Source: Actinomycetota bacterium (GTDB taxonomy: Bacteria; Bacillota; Desulfotomaculia; Desulfotomaculales; Desulfocucumaceae). From it: DNA of 38,223 nt. Shown one piece after another: positions 7,225 through 16,266 of this stretch (position 1 is the first letter of the stretch; each line of letters opens with the position of its first letter). Position numbers and translations under genes: made by a program. The DNA is taken from the NCBI GenBank assembly GCA_023475565.1, contig JAMCVT010000037.1, positions 1 through 38,223 of the forward strand, in the 5' to 3' direction. Under the pieces are notes generated by a model. It saw only the letters and a list, made by a program, of their open reading frames with translations. It did not search any database and was not told the DNA's origin.

Positions 7225-8151
7225 GTGCGAAATTTCTTTTCCAGACTTATTAAAGACCAAAAGGGCATGTCTTTCTTCATAGTCTGCGTGGGTATAACCG
7301 CCCTCTTTGGCATGACCGCTCTGGTAACTGATTTCGGACGCATTTCCCTGGCCAGGCAGCGCCTGGTAAACGCTGCGGACAGCGCGGCTATGGCAGGAGC
7401 CAGGGACTTATGCTTCATCTCCGACCCCCTTACCCGTGAGCTGGAGGCCCGGCAAAGAGCTATAGATGTGGCCAAAGCCAACGGCGCCCCGGAGGAAGGT
7501 ATAACCGTAAATATAGAAAATTACAAGGTTTCCGTGGATGCTGAGCAGGACGTCAACCTGATTATGTCCAGGCTGTTCGGGGTTACCCAGAGAAATGTCA
7601 AGGCCCACGCCGCAGCCACGGTGGAAAGCGTGAAATCCTACCTGGGCATAGCGCCCCTCAGCATTAAGGATCAGACCCTTGAGTACGGGCAGATGGTCAC
7701 CCTTAAATTCGGCTCCCCGAATAGTGATACACCCGGCAACTTCGGCGCCCTGGCCCTGAACGGAAGGGGGAGTATGAATTACGAGTACAACCTGATCAAC
7801 GGGTCTCAGGAAACTGTAACTATAGGTGATGTACTGGAGACCGAGCCGGGCAACATGAGCGGCCCCACCGAGGGAATAGACGAGAGGCTCAGCCGGTGTA
7901 CAGACGGGTGCACCTTTGACAATTTCAGGCCTGGATGTCCTAAAATACTTGTCATTCCAATGCACCTGGATGACCCGCAAGGACGGGATACTATAAAAGT
8001 GACAGGCTTTGCCGCCTTTTTCGTAGACAGGGAAGCCACCCTTTGCCAAACCGATGAAATAAAGGGCTACTTTGTGCAGATGGCCTCTACGGGCAGTACG
8101 GATTCCAACAAACCTATAGTCAGCCTTTACGATGCAAAACTTGTCGAGTAA
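7225..8151 (+). CDS. TadG-like Flp pilus assembly protein
   Basis: A 308-residue protein starting at GTG with an excellent AAGGAGGTGG ribosome binding site. The N-terminal Tad-like module carries KDQKGMSFFIVCVGITALFG and a membrane helix (about 15-38), then the typical LARQRLVNAADSAAMAGARDL helix. The rest is a predicted extracellular domain of about 240 residues without a recognisable von Willebrand A motif. Four cysteines in a short window (CTDGCTFDNFRPGC and a later CQT) may form disulfides or bind metal. It follows the TadE gene with a 15-bp gap. It probably contributes to the pilus-associated cell-surface complex. Confidence 0.85.
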   Translation: MRNFFSRLIKDQKGMSFFIVCVGITALFGMTALVTDFGRISLARQRLVNAADSAAMAGARDLCFISDPLTRELEARQRAIDVAKANGAPEEGITVNIENYKVSVDAEQDVNLIMSRLFGVTQRNVKAHAAATVESVKSYLGIAPLSIKDQTLEYGQMVTLKFGSPNSDTPGNFGALALNGRGSMNYEYNLINGSQETVTIGDVLETEPGNMSGPTEGIDERLSRCTDGCTFDNFRPGCPKILVIPMHLDDPQGRDTIKVTGFAAFFVDREATLCQTDEIKGYFVQMASTGSTDSNKPIVSLYDAKLVE

Positions 8152-8172
8152 AGAACGCCGGGAGATGAAACA

Positions 8173-8874
8173 ATGAGAAAAAGAATAAACCTCATACTTG
8201 TTGCCGCCCTGCTATTTGGACTGGTGGCAGCATGGGGAACTTACCAGTACCTCAGGCACATGGAAAACACCTATAAAGCATCGGGGCAGTTCATACCCGT
8301 GGCGGTGGCCAAGGTCAACATCCCCGCCAGGCAGGTGATCAGCCAGCAGATGGTGGAATTCACCCAAATGCCCTCCAATTACGCAAACCCGGCCTCCCTC
8401 GGAAAGCCCGAAGAAGTAGTGGGCAAAGTAGCCAGGAGCGATATATACACCGGGGAGCAGGTTTTGAAGAATAACATCGCCAGCCCCAACGATCCGGCCG
8501 AGGGACTGGCCATGACGGTGGAGCCCGGCCGGAGAGCCATGACCGTGGCCATAAACGATATTACAGGGGTGGCCGGACTTTTAAGGCCCGGTGACCAGGT
8601 GGATGTTTTAGGCACTCTCCCCGTGGGGAACCAGACCATAACGTCACTAATCGTGCAGAATATAAGAATACTGGCGGTAAATAAAAGCACTTCGGCATCT
8701 TCCGACAACAAGCCGGGTCAGACCGGAACACTGACCCTCTCCCTGAGCCCCGGGGAGGCCCAGCAGTTAACTCTGGCCGCTGAAAAAGGCAGTATCCGGG
8801 TTCTCCTGCGGACTCCCGCCGACAAGGATTGGGTAAGTGTGCCGTCCACAAATGTCAACCATCTGGTCAGGTAA
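8173..8874 (+). CDS. cpaB: Flp pilus assembly protein CpaB/RcpC
   Basis: A 233-residue protein anchored by one N-terminal helix (about residues 6-24) and otherwise outside the membrane. Residues about 40-105 form an SAF domain (VAKVNIPARQVISQQMV...YTGEQVLKNNI). The following RcpC-type region has the characteristic RRAMTVAINDITGVAGLLRPGDQVDVLGT stretch, split here into overlapping descriptors. In diderms CpaB partners the secretin, but there is no secretin in this locus, which fits a monoderm where it may interact with peptidoglycan. It sits 21 bp after the TadG gene. Confidence 0.93.
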   Translation: MRKRINLILVAALLFGLVAAWGTYQYLRHMENTYKASGQFIPVAVAKVNIPARQVISQQMVEFTQMPSNYANPASLGKPEEVVGKVARSDIYTGEQVLKNNIASPNDPAEGLAMTVEPGRRAMTVAINDITGVAGLLRPGDQVDVLGTLPVGNQTITSLIVQNIRILAVNKSTSASSDNKPGQTGTLTLSLSPGEAQQLTLAAEKGSIRVLLRTPADKDWVSVPSTNVNHLVR

Positions 8875-8899
8875 TCCAGTTAATCAGGAGGTGAAATTA

Positions 8900-10126
8900 A
8901 TGAGCACTATAACAGTTCTTATTGCCGATGACATTCCGGCAACCAGGGAAGACATAAAAAGGCTTTTATACTTCGAGGAGGACATAAAAATAATCGGTGA
9001 GGCCGGAGACGGCGATGAGGCGGTAAAACTATCCGACACCCTCAAGCCGGACGTAATACTGATGGATGTAAACATGCCCAAAGTGGACGGAATAAAAGCC
9101 TCCGAGATGATTACAGTGCGTAACCAGGAGTCCTCCATCATAATAATATCCATCCAGGGTGAGCAGGAGTACCTCCGCAAGGCCATGGCCGCCGGGGCCA
9201 GGGATTATCTGGTAAAGCCCTTCAGCAGCAGTGAACTGGCAGAAACCATCAGGAAGGCCAGCGACTACTCCCGCAAGCGGCGCCTCCGGCTGGTGGAAGG
9301 AGGCGGCCCCGCACCAATGGCGCCCCCCCGGGAGCCCGGCAAGATAATAACACTTTTCTCCAGCAAGGGTGGGGTTGGAAAAACCACAGCCGCCTGCAAC
9401 CTGGCCATAAGCCTGGTGCAAAAGGCCAGAAAAAAGGTGGCCCTGGTGGACATGGACCTCCAGGGGGGAGATATTTCAGTATTTCTTAACATTTCCGCCA
9501 AAGGAGGGCTGGCCGAGGTGGCCCTGGAGTCGGACTTCTCAGACCCTTCCCTGCTGGAGACCTACTTCTGCCCGCACATGTCCGGTATAAGGGTGCTGCC
9601 CGCCCCGGGATCGCCCGAGCAGGCCGAGCTGGTCACGGCCTCCCACGCCGAGGGCATACTGAAGGCCCTTAGGGATTCTTATGACTATATAGTGGTTGAC
9701 ACTGCGGCGGCTATAAATGATATCACTCTGGTCTGCCTGGAAATGTCTGACCAGATACTGGTGCTGCTCAACCAGGAACTCCCCTCCCTGCGGCACGCCA
9801 AGGTCAATATGGAAATATTGGAAAAGCTGGGCCTTACCTATAAAAGCCAGCTCATTCTGAACAGGTACCGTAATGACGGTCTCAAGCTGAAAGACCTGGA
9901 GAAAAATATAAACTCCACCATAAGCGTAACCCTGCCGGATGACGAGGAAACGGTGTCCGGGTCTATAAATAAGGGGCAGCCCTTTGTGATGACAAAGCCT
10001 TCCGCCGATATAACCACGCAGCTGGGGAACCTGGCCGCCACCCTGGCGCCAATCCAGGCCCAGGCCCGGGACGGAGTAGAGAACGCTCCCCGCAAATCAA
10101 TAATAGGGAAAATATTCAGCTTTTAA
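8900..10126 (+). CDS. cpaE: CpaE/TadZ-like pilus localisation ATPase with intact receiver domain
   Basis: A 408-residue protein. The N-terminal receiver domain (1-122) keeps all phosphorylation residues: Asp10/Asp11, Asp56 in ILMDVNMP, Ser84 and Lys106 in LVKPF. A short Pro-rich linker leads to a MinD/ParA-type ATPase with a deviant Walker A (KGGVGKTT, 156-163), a VALVDMDLQGGD switch and a VVDTAAA motif. The family positions the Tad machine in the cell. Many characterised TadZ/CpaE receivers lack the phospho-acceptor, so the intact set here is notable. AGGAGGTGA lies just before the ATG at 8900; a start further upstream would overlap cpaB and lacks this site. Confidence 0.93.
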   Translation: MSTITVLIADDIPATREDIKRLLYFEEDIKIIGEAGDGDEAVKLSDTLKPDVILMDVNMPKVDGIKASEMITVRNQESSIIIISIQGEQEYLRKAMAAGARDYLVKPFSSSELAETIRKASDYSRKRRLRLVEGGGPAPMAPPREPGKIITLFSSKGGVGKTTAACNLAISLVQKARKKVALVDMDLQGGDISVFLNISAKGGLAEVALESDFSDPSLLETYFCPHMSGIRVLPAPGSPEQAELVTASHAEGILKALRDSYDYIVVDTAAAINDITLVCLEMSDQILVLLNQELPSLRHAKVNMEILEKLGLTYKSQLILNRYRNDGLKLKDLEKNINSTISVTLPDDEETVSGSINKGQPFVMTKPSADITTQLGNLAATLAPIQAQARDGVENAPRKSIIGKIFSF

Positions 10127-10144
10127 GCCTGGAGGTAACGGCCC

Positions 10145-11518
<1,374 letters not shown>

Positions 11519-11565
11519 CCGGAAGCCGGAGGAGCCCGGCAAATCAAAACCAGAGGTGTGTGTTT

Positions 11566-12546
11566 ATGGCATCGGAAATATTGTACCTGCTGGTCCTTAT
11601 CTTTGGGTCCTGCTGCCTTTTTATCATCGGGCTGCACCATGCAGTCACCGGCTACAAGACCTACGATTTTAAGAAGCGCCTGAAGGATTTGAACAGGGAA
11701 AACGATCCCGGAGAAGCCCGGGAGGAGAAGTCACTTTCTCCCTCACAGCGGCTTTTATCCAACGTTTCACGGTCAGCCCTCAAAATAGGGCTCTTTAAAA
11801 GGCTGGCCAGAATGGTGGACAAAAACCTGGCCGGGGCCGACATACCTCTCAAAAGCGAGGAATATATAATTCTGGCTGCCGGACTGTCGGTGCTGGCGGG
11901 ACTTATGGCCTTTCTCCTTCTTTTGAACTTTATCCACGGGATACTGGCCGGGCTTATGGTAACAGTAATTTCAATCCTGTGGCTAAGGGTGGCCAAGGCC
12001 AGGCGCCTCAGCAAATTCAACTCCCAGATAGGAGATGCGCTGGTAATCATGTCCAACGCGCTGAGGTCAGGCTTCAGCTTCCTGCAGGCCATGGACATGG
12101 TTAGAAAGGAACTGCCCAATCCCCTGTCCAAGGAGTTTGGCCGCACCTTCCAGGAGATGAACCTGGGGACTGCCACCGAGGAGGCCCTGGGGAACCTCAA
12201 CACCCGGGTTAACAGCGACGACCTGGATTTGGTGATTACCGCCGTCCTGATTCAAAGGCAGGTGGGCGGTAACCTGGCCGAAATACTGGACAACATAGCC
12301 TCAACCATCCGGGAAAGGATTCGCATAAAGGGGGAAATAAAAACACTGACCGCCCAGGGAAAAATGTCAGGATTTGTTATAGGCCTCCTCCCGGTGGTCC
12401 TGGCCGTGGTTATGTCTTTTATATCTCCCGATTATATGAGTGTTCTTTTTACCACCCCCTTCGGCCTGGCCATGCTGGCCGGGGCCGTTATACTGGAAAT
12501 AATCGGTATTTTACTGATCAGAAAGATTATAGATATTAAGATTTAA
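11566..12546 (+). CDS. tadB: Tad pilus inner-membrane protein TadB
   Basis: A 326-residue polytopic membrane protein with a type II secretion F (GspF-like) domain. It has an N-terminal helix (about 4-26), a paired helix region near 100-145, and two C-terminal helices (about 265-290 and 300-320). The GspF core holds ALVIMSNALRSGFSFLQAM, EFGRTFQEMNLG and VLIQRQVGGNLAEILDNIA. It forms the platform on which CpaF acts. AGAGGTG suits the ATG at 11566 better than the in-frame GTG at 11560. TadC follows after 16 bp. Confidence 0.94.
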   Translation: MASEILYLLVLIFGSCCLFIIGLHHAVTGYKTYDFKKRLKDLNRENDPGEAREEKSLSPSQRLLSNVSRSALKIGLFKRLARMVDKNLAGADIPLKSEEYIILAAGLSVLAGLMAFLLLLNFIHGILAGLMVTVISILWLRVAKARRLSKFNSQIGDALVIMSNALRSGFSFLQAMDMVRKELPNPLSKEFGRTFQEMNLGTATEEALGNLNTRVNSDDLDLVITAVLIQRQVGGNLAEILDNIASTIRERIRIKGEIKTLTAQGKMSGFVIGLLPVVLAVVMSFISPDYMSVLFTTPFGLAMLAGAVILEIIGILLIRKIIDIKI

Positions 12547-12562
12547 TGCGGAGGTGCTGTTG

Positions 12563-13480
12563 ATGCAGCTAATATTGGGATCGATTTTCATGGGGTCGCT
12601 TCTCCTTTTCCTTTATTTATACCACTTGCTGTTCGGTCATAAGCTTGAGATCTCCAAAAGAGCTGTGGAGGTCATGGGGCGAAAAAACCACAGCATCAGG
12701 GAAAAGGAGCTTAGCGAGTCCATTGGCAAAAGGGTTTTCAGGCCCGTGCTGAACAGGCTTGTAAAACTGAGCTCCCACCTGCTGCCTTCTGAAAAAGAGA
12801 CCCTTCTAAATAAGAAGATTACAGCCGCCGGAAGGCCGGGAGGGTACGGCCCAAGGGAGTTTATGGCCATTAAGCTCATATTCGCGGTATCGGGGCCGGG
12901 ACTGTTAATACTGGCCGATTCCTTTTTTGAAGTCGATTTCAATCAGTATTTCCTCCTGGTGGCGGCGTTTGCCCTGGGAGGCTGGAAGATACCGGACCTT
13001 TTCCTCCTGCAGAAGATAAGAGAAAGAAAAAGTGAGATTGAAAAGAACCTTCCCGATGTACTGGACCTCATAACGGTCAGCGTGGAGGCCGGAACCGGCT
13101 TTGACGGGGCGCTTTTAAAGGTTGTGGAAAAAGGAAAGGGCGCGCTGTCGGACGAGTTTTATATTGTCCTTCAGGAATGCAAAATGGGTAAAAACCGTAA
13201 GGATGCCTTGAGGGACATGGCCGACCGGGTGGAAGTCGATGACCTTTCCTCCTTTGTGGGATCAATTATAATGGCCGAGCAGTTGGGCATAGGAGTTGGC
13301 AACGTAATGCGCCTCCAGTCCGACCAGATGAGGCGCAAAAGGAGACAGAGGGCTGAGGAAACAGCCATGAAGGCCCCGGTAAAAATGCTGGTGCCGATGG
13401 TAACCTGCATCTTCCCCAGCATATTCGTGGTTCTGCTGGGCCCGGCCGCCATAAGCATCTACAATACATTTGCAGCGTGA
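12563..13480 (+). CDS. tadC: Tad pilus inner-membrane protein TadC
   Basis: A 305-residue second GspF-domain membrane protein, paralogous to TadB. It has an N-terminal helix (about 2-24), two helices near 100-150 and a C-terminal helix pair. The core motif is LPDVLDLITVSVEAGTGFD, then LSSFVGSIIMAEQLGIGVGN, which matches the TadC version of the domain. GCGGAGGTG precedes the ATG at 12563; an in-frame GTG at 12554 overlaps that site and is less likely. Its stop is followed directly by the ribosome binding site of the DUF192 gene, so the two are probably co-transcribed. Confidence 0.94.
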   Translation: MQLILGSIFMGSLLLFLYLYHLLFGHKLEISKRAVEVMGRKNHSIREKELSESIGKRVFRPVLNRLVKLSSHLLPSEKETLLNKKITAAGRPGGYGPREFMAIKLIFAVSGPGLLILADSFFEVDFNQYFLLVAAFALGGWKIPDLFLLQKIRERKSEIEKNLPDVLDLITVSVEAGTGFDGALLKVVEKGKGALSDEFYIVLQECKMGKNRKDALRDMADRVEVDDLSSFVGSIIMAEQLGIGVGNVMRLQSDQMRRKRRQRAEETAMKAPVKMLVPMVTCIFPSIFVVLLGPAAISIYNTFAA

Positions 13481-13490
13481 GGTGATGACT

Positions 13491-13835
13491 GTGCAGGTAT
13501 ACAACACCACCCGCGGTACAAGCCTGGCGCAGAGCGTCATCCTGGCAGACAGCTTTTTCACGCGGCTGAAGGGCCTGCTGGGCAGAAAAAATCTTCCCCG
13601 GGGGCGGTGCATGCTGATTAAGCCCTGCAGCTCGGTGCACACAATGTTCATGGCCTTCCCCATCGACATTTTATTCCTGGACGATAAAGGCAGGGTGGTG
13701 GCCATGTATGACAGCCTGCCTCCCTTCAGGCTTTCCAGGATTGTACATCAATCCCGGATGGTGATTGAGTTGCCCCCGGGAACTCTGGCCCTGACAAATA
13801 CGGCCGCCGGGGACATTATAAAGTTTTGCCAATGA
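13491..13835 (+). CDS. DUF192 family protein
   Basis: A 114-residue protein of the DUF192 family (compact beta-barrel, function unknown). Visible family features are RLKGLLGRKNLPRGRCMLI, the CSSVHTMFMAFPIDILFLD segment, VVAMYDSLPP and the ELPPGT...TAAGD end. Unlike many homologues it has no signal peptide. TGAGGTGA overlaps the tadC stop and fits the GTG at 13491; the ATG at 13485 is an alternative. It is embedded in the Tad operon between tadC and the HAMP protein, so it may serve pilus function, but no mechanism is visible. Confidence 0.88.
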   Translation: MQVYNTTRGTSLAQSVILADSFFTRLKGLLGRKNLPRGRCMLIKPCSSVHTMFMAFPIDILFLDDKGRVVAMYDSLPPFRLSRIVHQSRMVIELPPGTLALTNTAAGDIIKFCQ

Positions 13836-13868
13836 ATTACCAAATATTGAGAACAGCGAGGTGTTTTT

Positions 13869-14822
13869 ATGGCCAACAGGCTGGGCGCAAGGTCGATTAC
13901 TTTTAAGATGAGTCTCTACATGTCCCTGCTGATTGTCTTTCTAATGGCTGCTGTGGGCTGCGGCAATTATTACAACTCCAGGGAAACTCTGAGAATACAG
14001 GTTTTGGAAAAAGGCTGGGGCATAGTGCGGTCCGGATCGGCCTTCGCGGCAGAGCACCTGCAGACCGGAAACCCCAATCTACTGCAGGAACACCTGGAAA
14101 ACATCCGCGCCAACGATGATGTAAGCTTTGCGGCTATAATAAGCGCCTCCGGGAAAATTGTGGCCCACACCGACAAAAAACAGATCGGAAATAATATAAA
14201 CTTCGCTGAAGGGACCCCCACCGTCCGGTCGGCAGACGGGTACACCGATTTTCTCTCCCCCATTATCACCAATGGAGGCAGCACCATCGGCTTTTTCCGG
14301 CTGGGGCTGGACAACTCCAGGTACCAGCTGCTGCTGCAGGACATAATAATTAAAATGGTGCTCCTCTCCTTTGCGGCCGTAGTGGCCGGCATAATGCTGG
14401 CCAGGGTGATGGCGGGCCGTATTCTCAAAAAGCCCATCGGGGACCTTATGTCTGCCACCGAGCATATTGCCGCCGGTGATTTCGCCCACCACGTGCCTGT
14501 CCGCCACATGGATGAGCTGGGCAGCCTGGCCATCGCCTTCAACTCCATGACCGGCCACCTGGCCAACCTCTTCATGTCGGTGAGAACCAGCGCCAGTGAG
14601 CTGACCAGGTCAAGCCAGTTGATTCTAAGCCGCTCAGAGGACTTTAAGCGGGCGGTAGAGGAGGCCTGCCGGAAGGAAGACGGAAAAGAGGAGAGCCCTG
14701 CCGGGCCTGACGCCGAAAACAAAAAACAAATGGAGGCCCTGGAGGAAATCACCTTTTCCGCCCGGAAAATGGCCAGGCTGGTGGACAGGCTCAACAGCCT
14801 CTCCCTTCAGTTCAAGCTTTAA
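13869..14822 (+). CDS. HAMP-domain membrane sensor without an output domain
   Basis: A 317-residue protein: membrane helix (about 14-34), extracytoplasmic sensor region (35-155) with a Cache/PDC-like stretch (VSFAAIISASGKIVAHTDK), second helix (about 160-180), HAMP domain (about 181-235, containing MDELGSLAIAFNSMT), then about 80 residues of charged, probably coiled-coil sequence. No kinase, GGDEF, EAL or methyl-accepting signalling domain follows. The pattern is that of a receptor ending soon after HAMP, and the reading frame ends with a normal stop. It is the last gene of the Tad operon (33-bp gap), so it could feed a signal to the CpaE receiver or the DegS-like kinase by contact. That link is a guess. 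Confidence 0.8.
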   Translation: MANRLGARSITFKMSLYMSLLIVFLMAAVGCGNYYNSRETLRIQVLEKGWGIVRSGSAFAAEHLQTGNPNLLQEHLENIRANDDVSFAAIISASGKIVAHTDKKQIGNNINFAEGTPTVRSADGYTDFLSPIITNGGSTIGFFRLGLDNSRYQLLLQDIIIKMVLLSFAAVVAGIMLARVMAGRILKKPIGDLMSATEHIAAGDFAHHVPVRHMDELGSLAIAFNSMTGHLANLFMSVRTSASELTRSSQLILSRSEDFKRAVEEACRKEDGKEESPAGPDAENKKQMEALEEITFSARKMARLVDRLNSLSLQFKL

Positions 14823-14825
14823 TGC

Positions 14826-15030
14826 CGTTTAAAGGAAAGGGGACACACCGAACAAGGAATGGGGACACACCTGCTGAAGTCTAGATAATTCTTTTAAGAC
14901 AGGAATGTCCCCGATCGGTACTGGCTTTGGGGTCAGAGGAATGTCCCCGATCGGTACTGGCTTTGAGGGTCGGAGGGATGTCCCCGATTGGAAATGCCTC
15001 TGGGGGTCAGAGGAATGTCCCCGATGCATA
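14826..15030. repeat. Dispersed palindromic repeat, family A, compound copy 2
   Basis: Two forward half-units (GGGGACACACC at about 14840 and 14860) are followed by four inverted half-units (GATGTCCCC or AATGTCCCCGAT, at about 14903, 14940, 14978 and 15015), three of them linked by a spacer resembling GGTACTGGCTTTGGGGTC. It begins 4 bp after the HAMP protein stop with the same GTTTAAAGGAAAGGGG lead as copy 1. No gene is supported inside it. Confidence 0.8.
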
Positions 15031-15069
15031 GACGGCGGAATTCAGAATGTGTATGTATTGCTATAACGG

Positions 15070-15100
15070 GAAAAAGGCCGTGAGCTAAAATTCACGGCCT
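15070..15100 (-). terminator. Putative terminator after the toxin-antitoxin pair
   Basis: Arms AGGCCGTGA (15075-15083) and TCACGGCCT (15092-15100) make a 9-bp stem. On the minus strand it is followed by a run of T. It lies about 55 bp beyond the end of the broken toxin gene. Confidence 0.75.
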
Positions 15101-15154
15101 CCCCTTTTCTGCCTGTTCTAAAATATCTTTCCTTTCTCTTAAGCAGCCTGCTCC

Positions 15155-15436
15155 CTATTCAAAATTTCGTTTGCCGTGCGTTACCTGGGTAATATAGATG
15201 GCTTCCTGCCGTATCTGGTACATGATTCTATATGAGCCGTAGATAATCTCACGTGTGTTTTCCTCGCCGATTTCCGGCACAATCCGTCCACTCTATGGAA
15301 ATTGGGACAGCCTCTCTGTGGCCATAATTATATCGGCGGTAAATTTCTCGGAATAGTAAACTGAATCCCTGGCAATATAGTCCTTAATTGACTGTAAATC
15401 CTGAAAGGCCGGTTTTGTCCAAAGCACCTTTGTCAC
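15155..15436 (-). pseudogene. RelE/ParE-family toxin interrupted by an in-frame amber codon
   Basis: Reading the minus strand from a GTG that overlaps the antitoxin stop (GTGA), the frame stays open in all but one codon over 94 codons. It opens VTKVLWTKPAFQDLQSIKDY, typical of the ParE/RelE mRNA-interferase or gyrase-poison fold. It continues to QFP, meets TAG at 15293-15295 (codon 48), then resumes in the same frame with SGRIVPEIGEENTREIIYG and ends YITQVTHGKRNFE. Both halves match the family, so this is a full-length toxin with one nonsense change and no frameshift. The product would be a 47-residue fragment unless the amber codon is read through. Confidence 0.85.
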
Positions 15437-15609
15437 TGCTGCCTGAGAAGTAAGCCTTTCACTTCATCCACCGTGAGAATATCTCCGTTTTCAATAGCGG
15501 CCATGGCTTTTTTATGTTTCTGTAAAACGTACAGCTCATACATAATATCTTCCAGCGTGGCGGTTTCCGGCAAACTGTTGATAAGGCTGATAACCTCTTG
15601 TTTTACCAT
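15433..15609 (-). CDS. Small antitoxin of a ParDE/RelBE-type module
   Basis: A 58-residue protein starting MVKQEVISLINSLPETATLE, then DIMYELYVLQKHKKAMAAI and ending with a DEVKGLLLRQQ tail. This is the pattern of short antitoxins paired with ParE/RelE toxins (a helical N-terminus, then a region with Glu-Asn-Gly and DEVK). A GAGGTGA ribosome binding site lies 7 nt before the ATG. The stop overlaps the start of the toxin frame by 4 bp, the usual layout for such modules. The antitoxin looks intact while the toxin next to it is broken. Confidence 0.8.
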   Translation of the reverse strand: MVKQEVISLINSLPETATLEDIMYELYVLQKHKKAMAAIENGDILTVDEVKGLLLRQQ

Positions 15610-15700
15610 CGATTCATCACCTCAAGAACATTGTACCACATATGTGTCTTTCATAGACCCCAAAGCTGACAATGCACAGAATTTCAGTATAAGCGTCTTT

Positions 15701-16084
15701 TCAGTATCTTCTTTTGTATAAGGTCACCGGGGGCTCCCCCATCCACTCGCCCAAATTTCTCCAAAAACCCACGTAGCGTTCCGGATACCTGTATTTCAAG
15801 TGATAGGGATATATGAGCAAAAGGCCGCTGAATATCAAATACACCAGCATCAGGATAAAGTAATAAGCGGGCTTATGTATATAATTCGATGTTATTAAAA
15901 AAAAGGTCCCACCGCAACAAATAATCAGCAGCCATACCGATCCATACCTGTCCCTGGTATAGCTGCCTACGGACTTCCAGACACCCCTGTAGCTGGAGGG
16001 GCGTTTATCCCGCAGGTAAAATGGATATAACAGAATAAAGGCTGCCATCAGATTTAACAAAACAATTACTATCCACAAAGTCAC
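15701..16084 (-). CDS. Small integral membrane protein with an internal duplication
   Basis: About 127 residues with three to four hydrophobic helices and no family that I recognise. It contains two related halves: LLYPFYLRDKRPSSYRGVW near the N-terminus and LIYPYHLKYRYPERYVGFW near the C-terminus, each following a hydrophobic helix. This implies a duplicated helix-plus-loop unit with the motif YPxxLxxxxPxxYxGxW. AGGTGGTG lies 5 nt before a GTG at 16084, preferred here; an ATG at 16108 in the same frame has no clear binding site. It lies alone between the toxin-antitoxin remnant and ychF on the same strand, after the ychF terminator. Function is unknown. Confidence 0.7.
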   Translation of the reverse strand: MTLWIVIVLLNLMAAFILLYPFYLRDKRPSSYRGVWKSVGSYTRDRYGSVWLLIICCGGTFFLITSNYIHKPAYYFILMLVYLIFSGLLLIYPYHLKYRYPERYVGFWRNLGEWMGEPPVTLYKRRY

Positions 16085-16235
16085 CACGACACCACCTATT
16101 TTATGCAATTAAGCTACCATATTAATTTATATTATTTTAACAGCCCAATTTCAACCACTTTTGTCTATAAACCACTGTCAGGTGTCTATCTTTTGGCCTA
16201 CACTGACTGAAAAGTGCGTCATGTGGTGAGACATA

Positions 16236-16263
16236 AAACGGGGGCCTTCAAAGGCCCCCGTTT
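16236..16263 (-). terminator. Rho-independent terminator of ychF
   Basis: A GC-rich stem (AAACGGGGGCC 16236-16246 and GGCCCCCGTTT 16253-16263) with a 6-nt loop lies directly after the ychF stop codon at 16267. On the minus strand it is followed by TTTTATG. Confidence 0.92.
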
Positions 16264-16266
16264 ATA

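Noticed and set aside
15473-15721. Plus-strand frame of 82 codons over the toxin-antitoxin region.
   Set aside because: It is antisense to a small antitoxin with a good binding site and family pattern on the minus strand.
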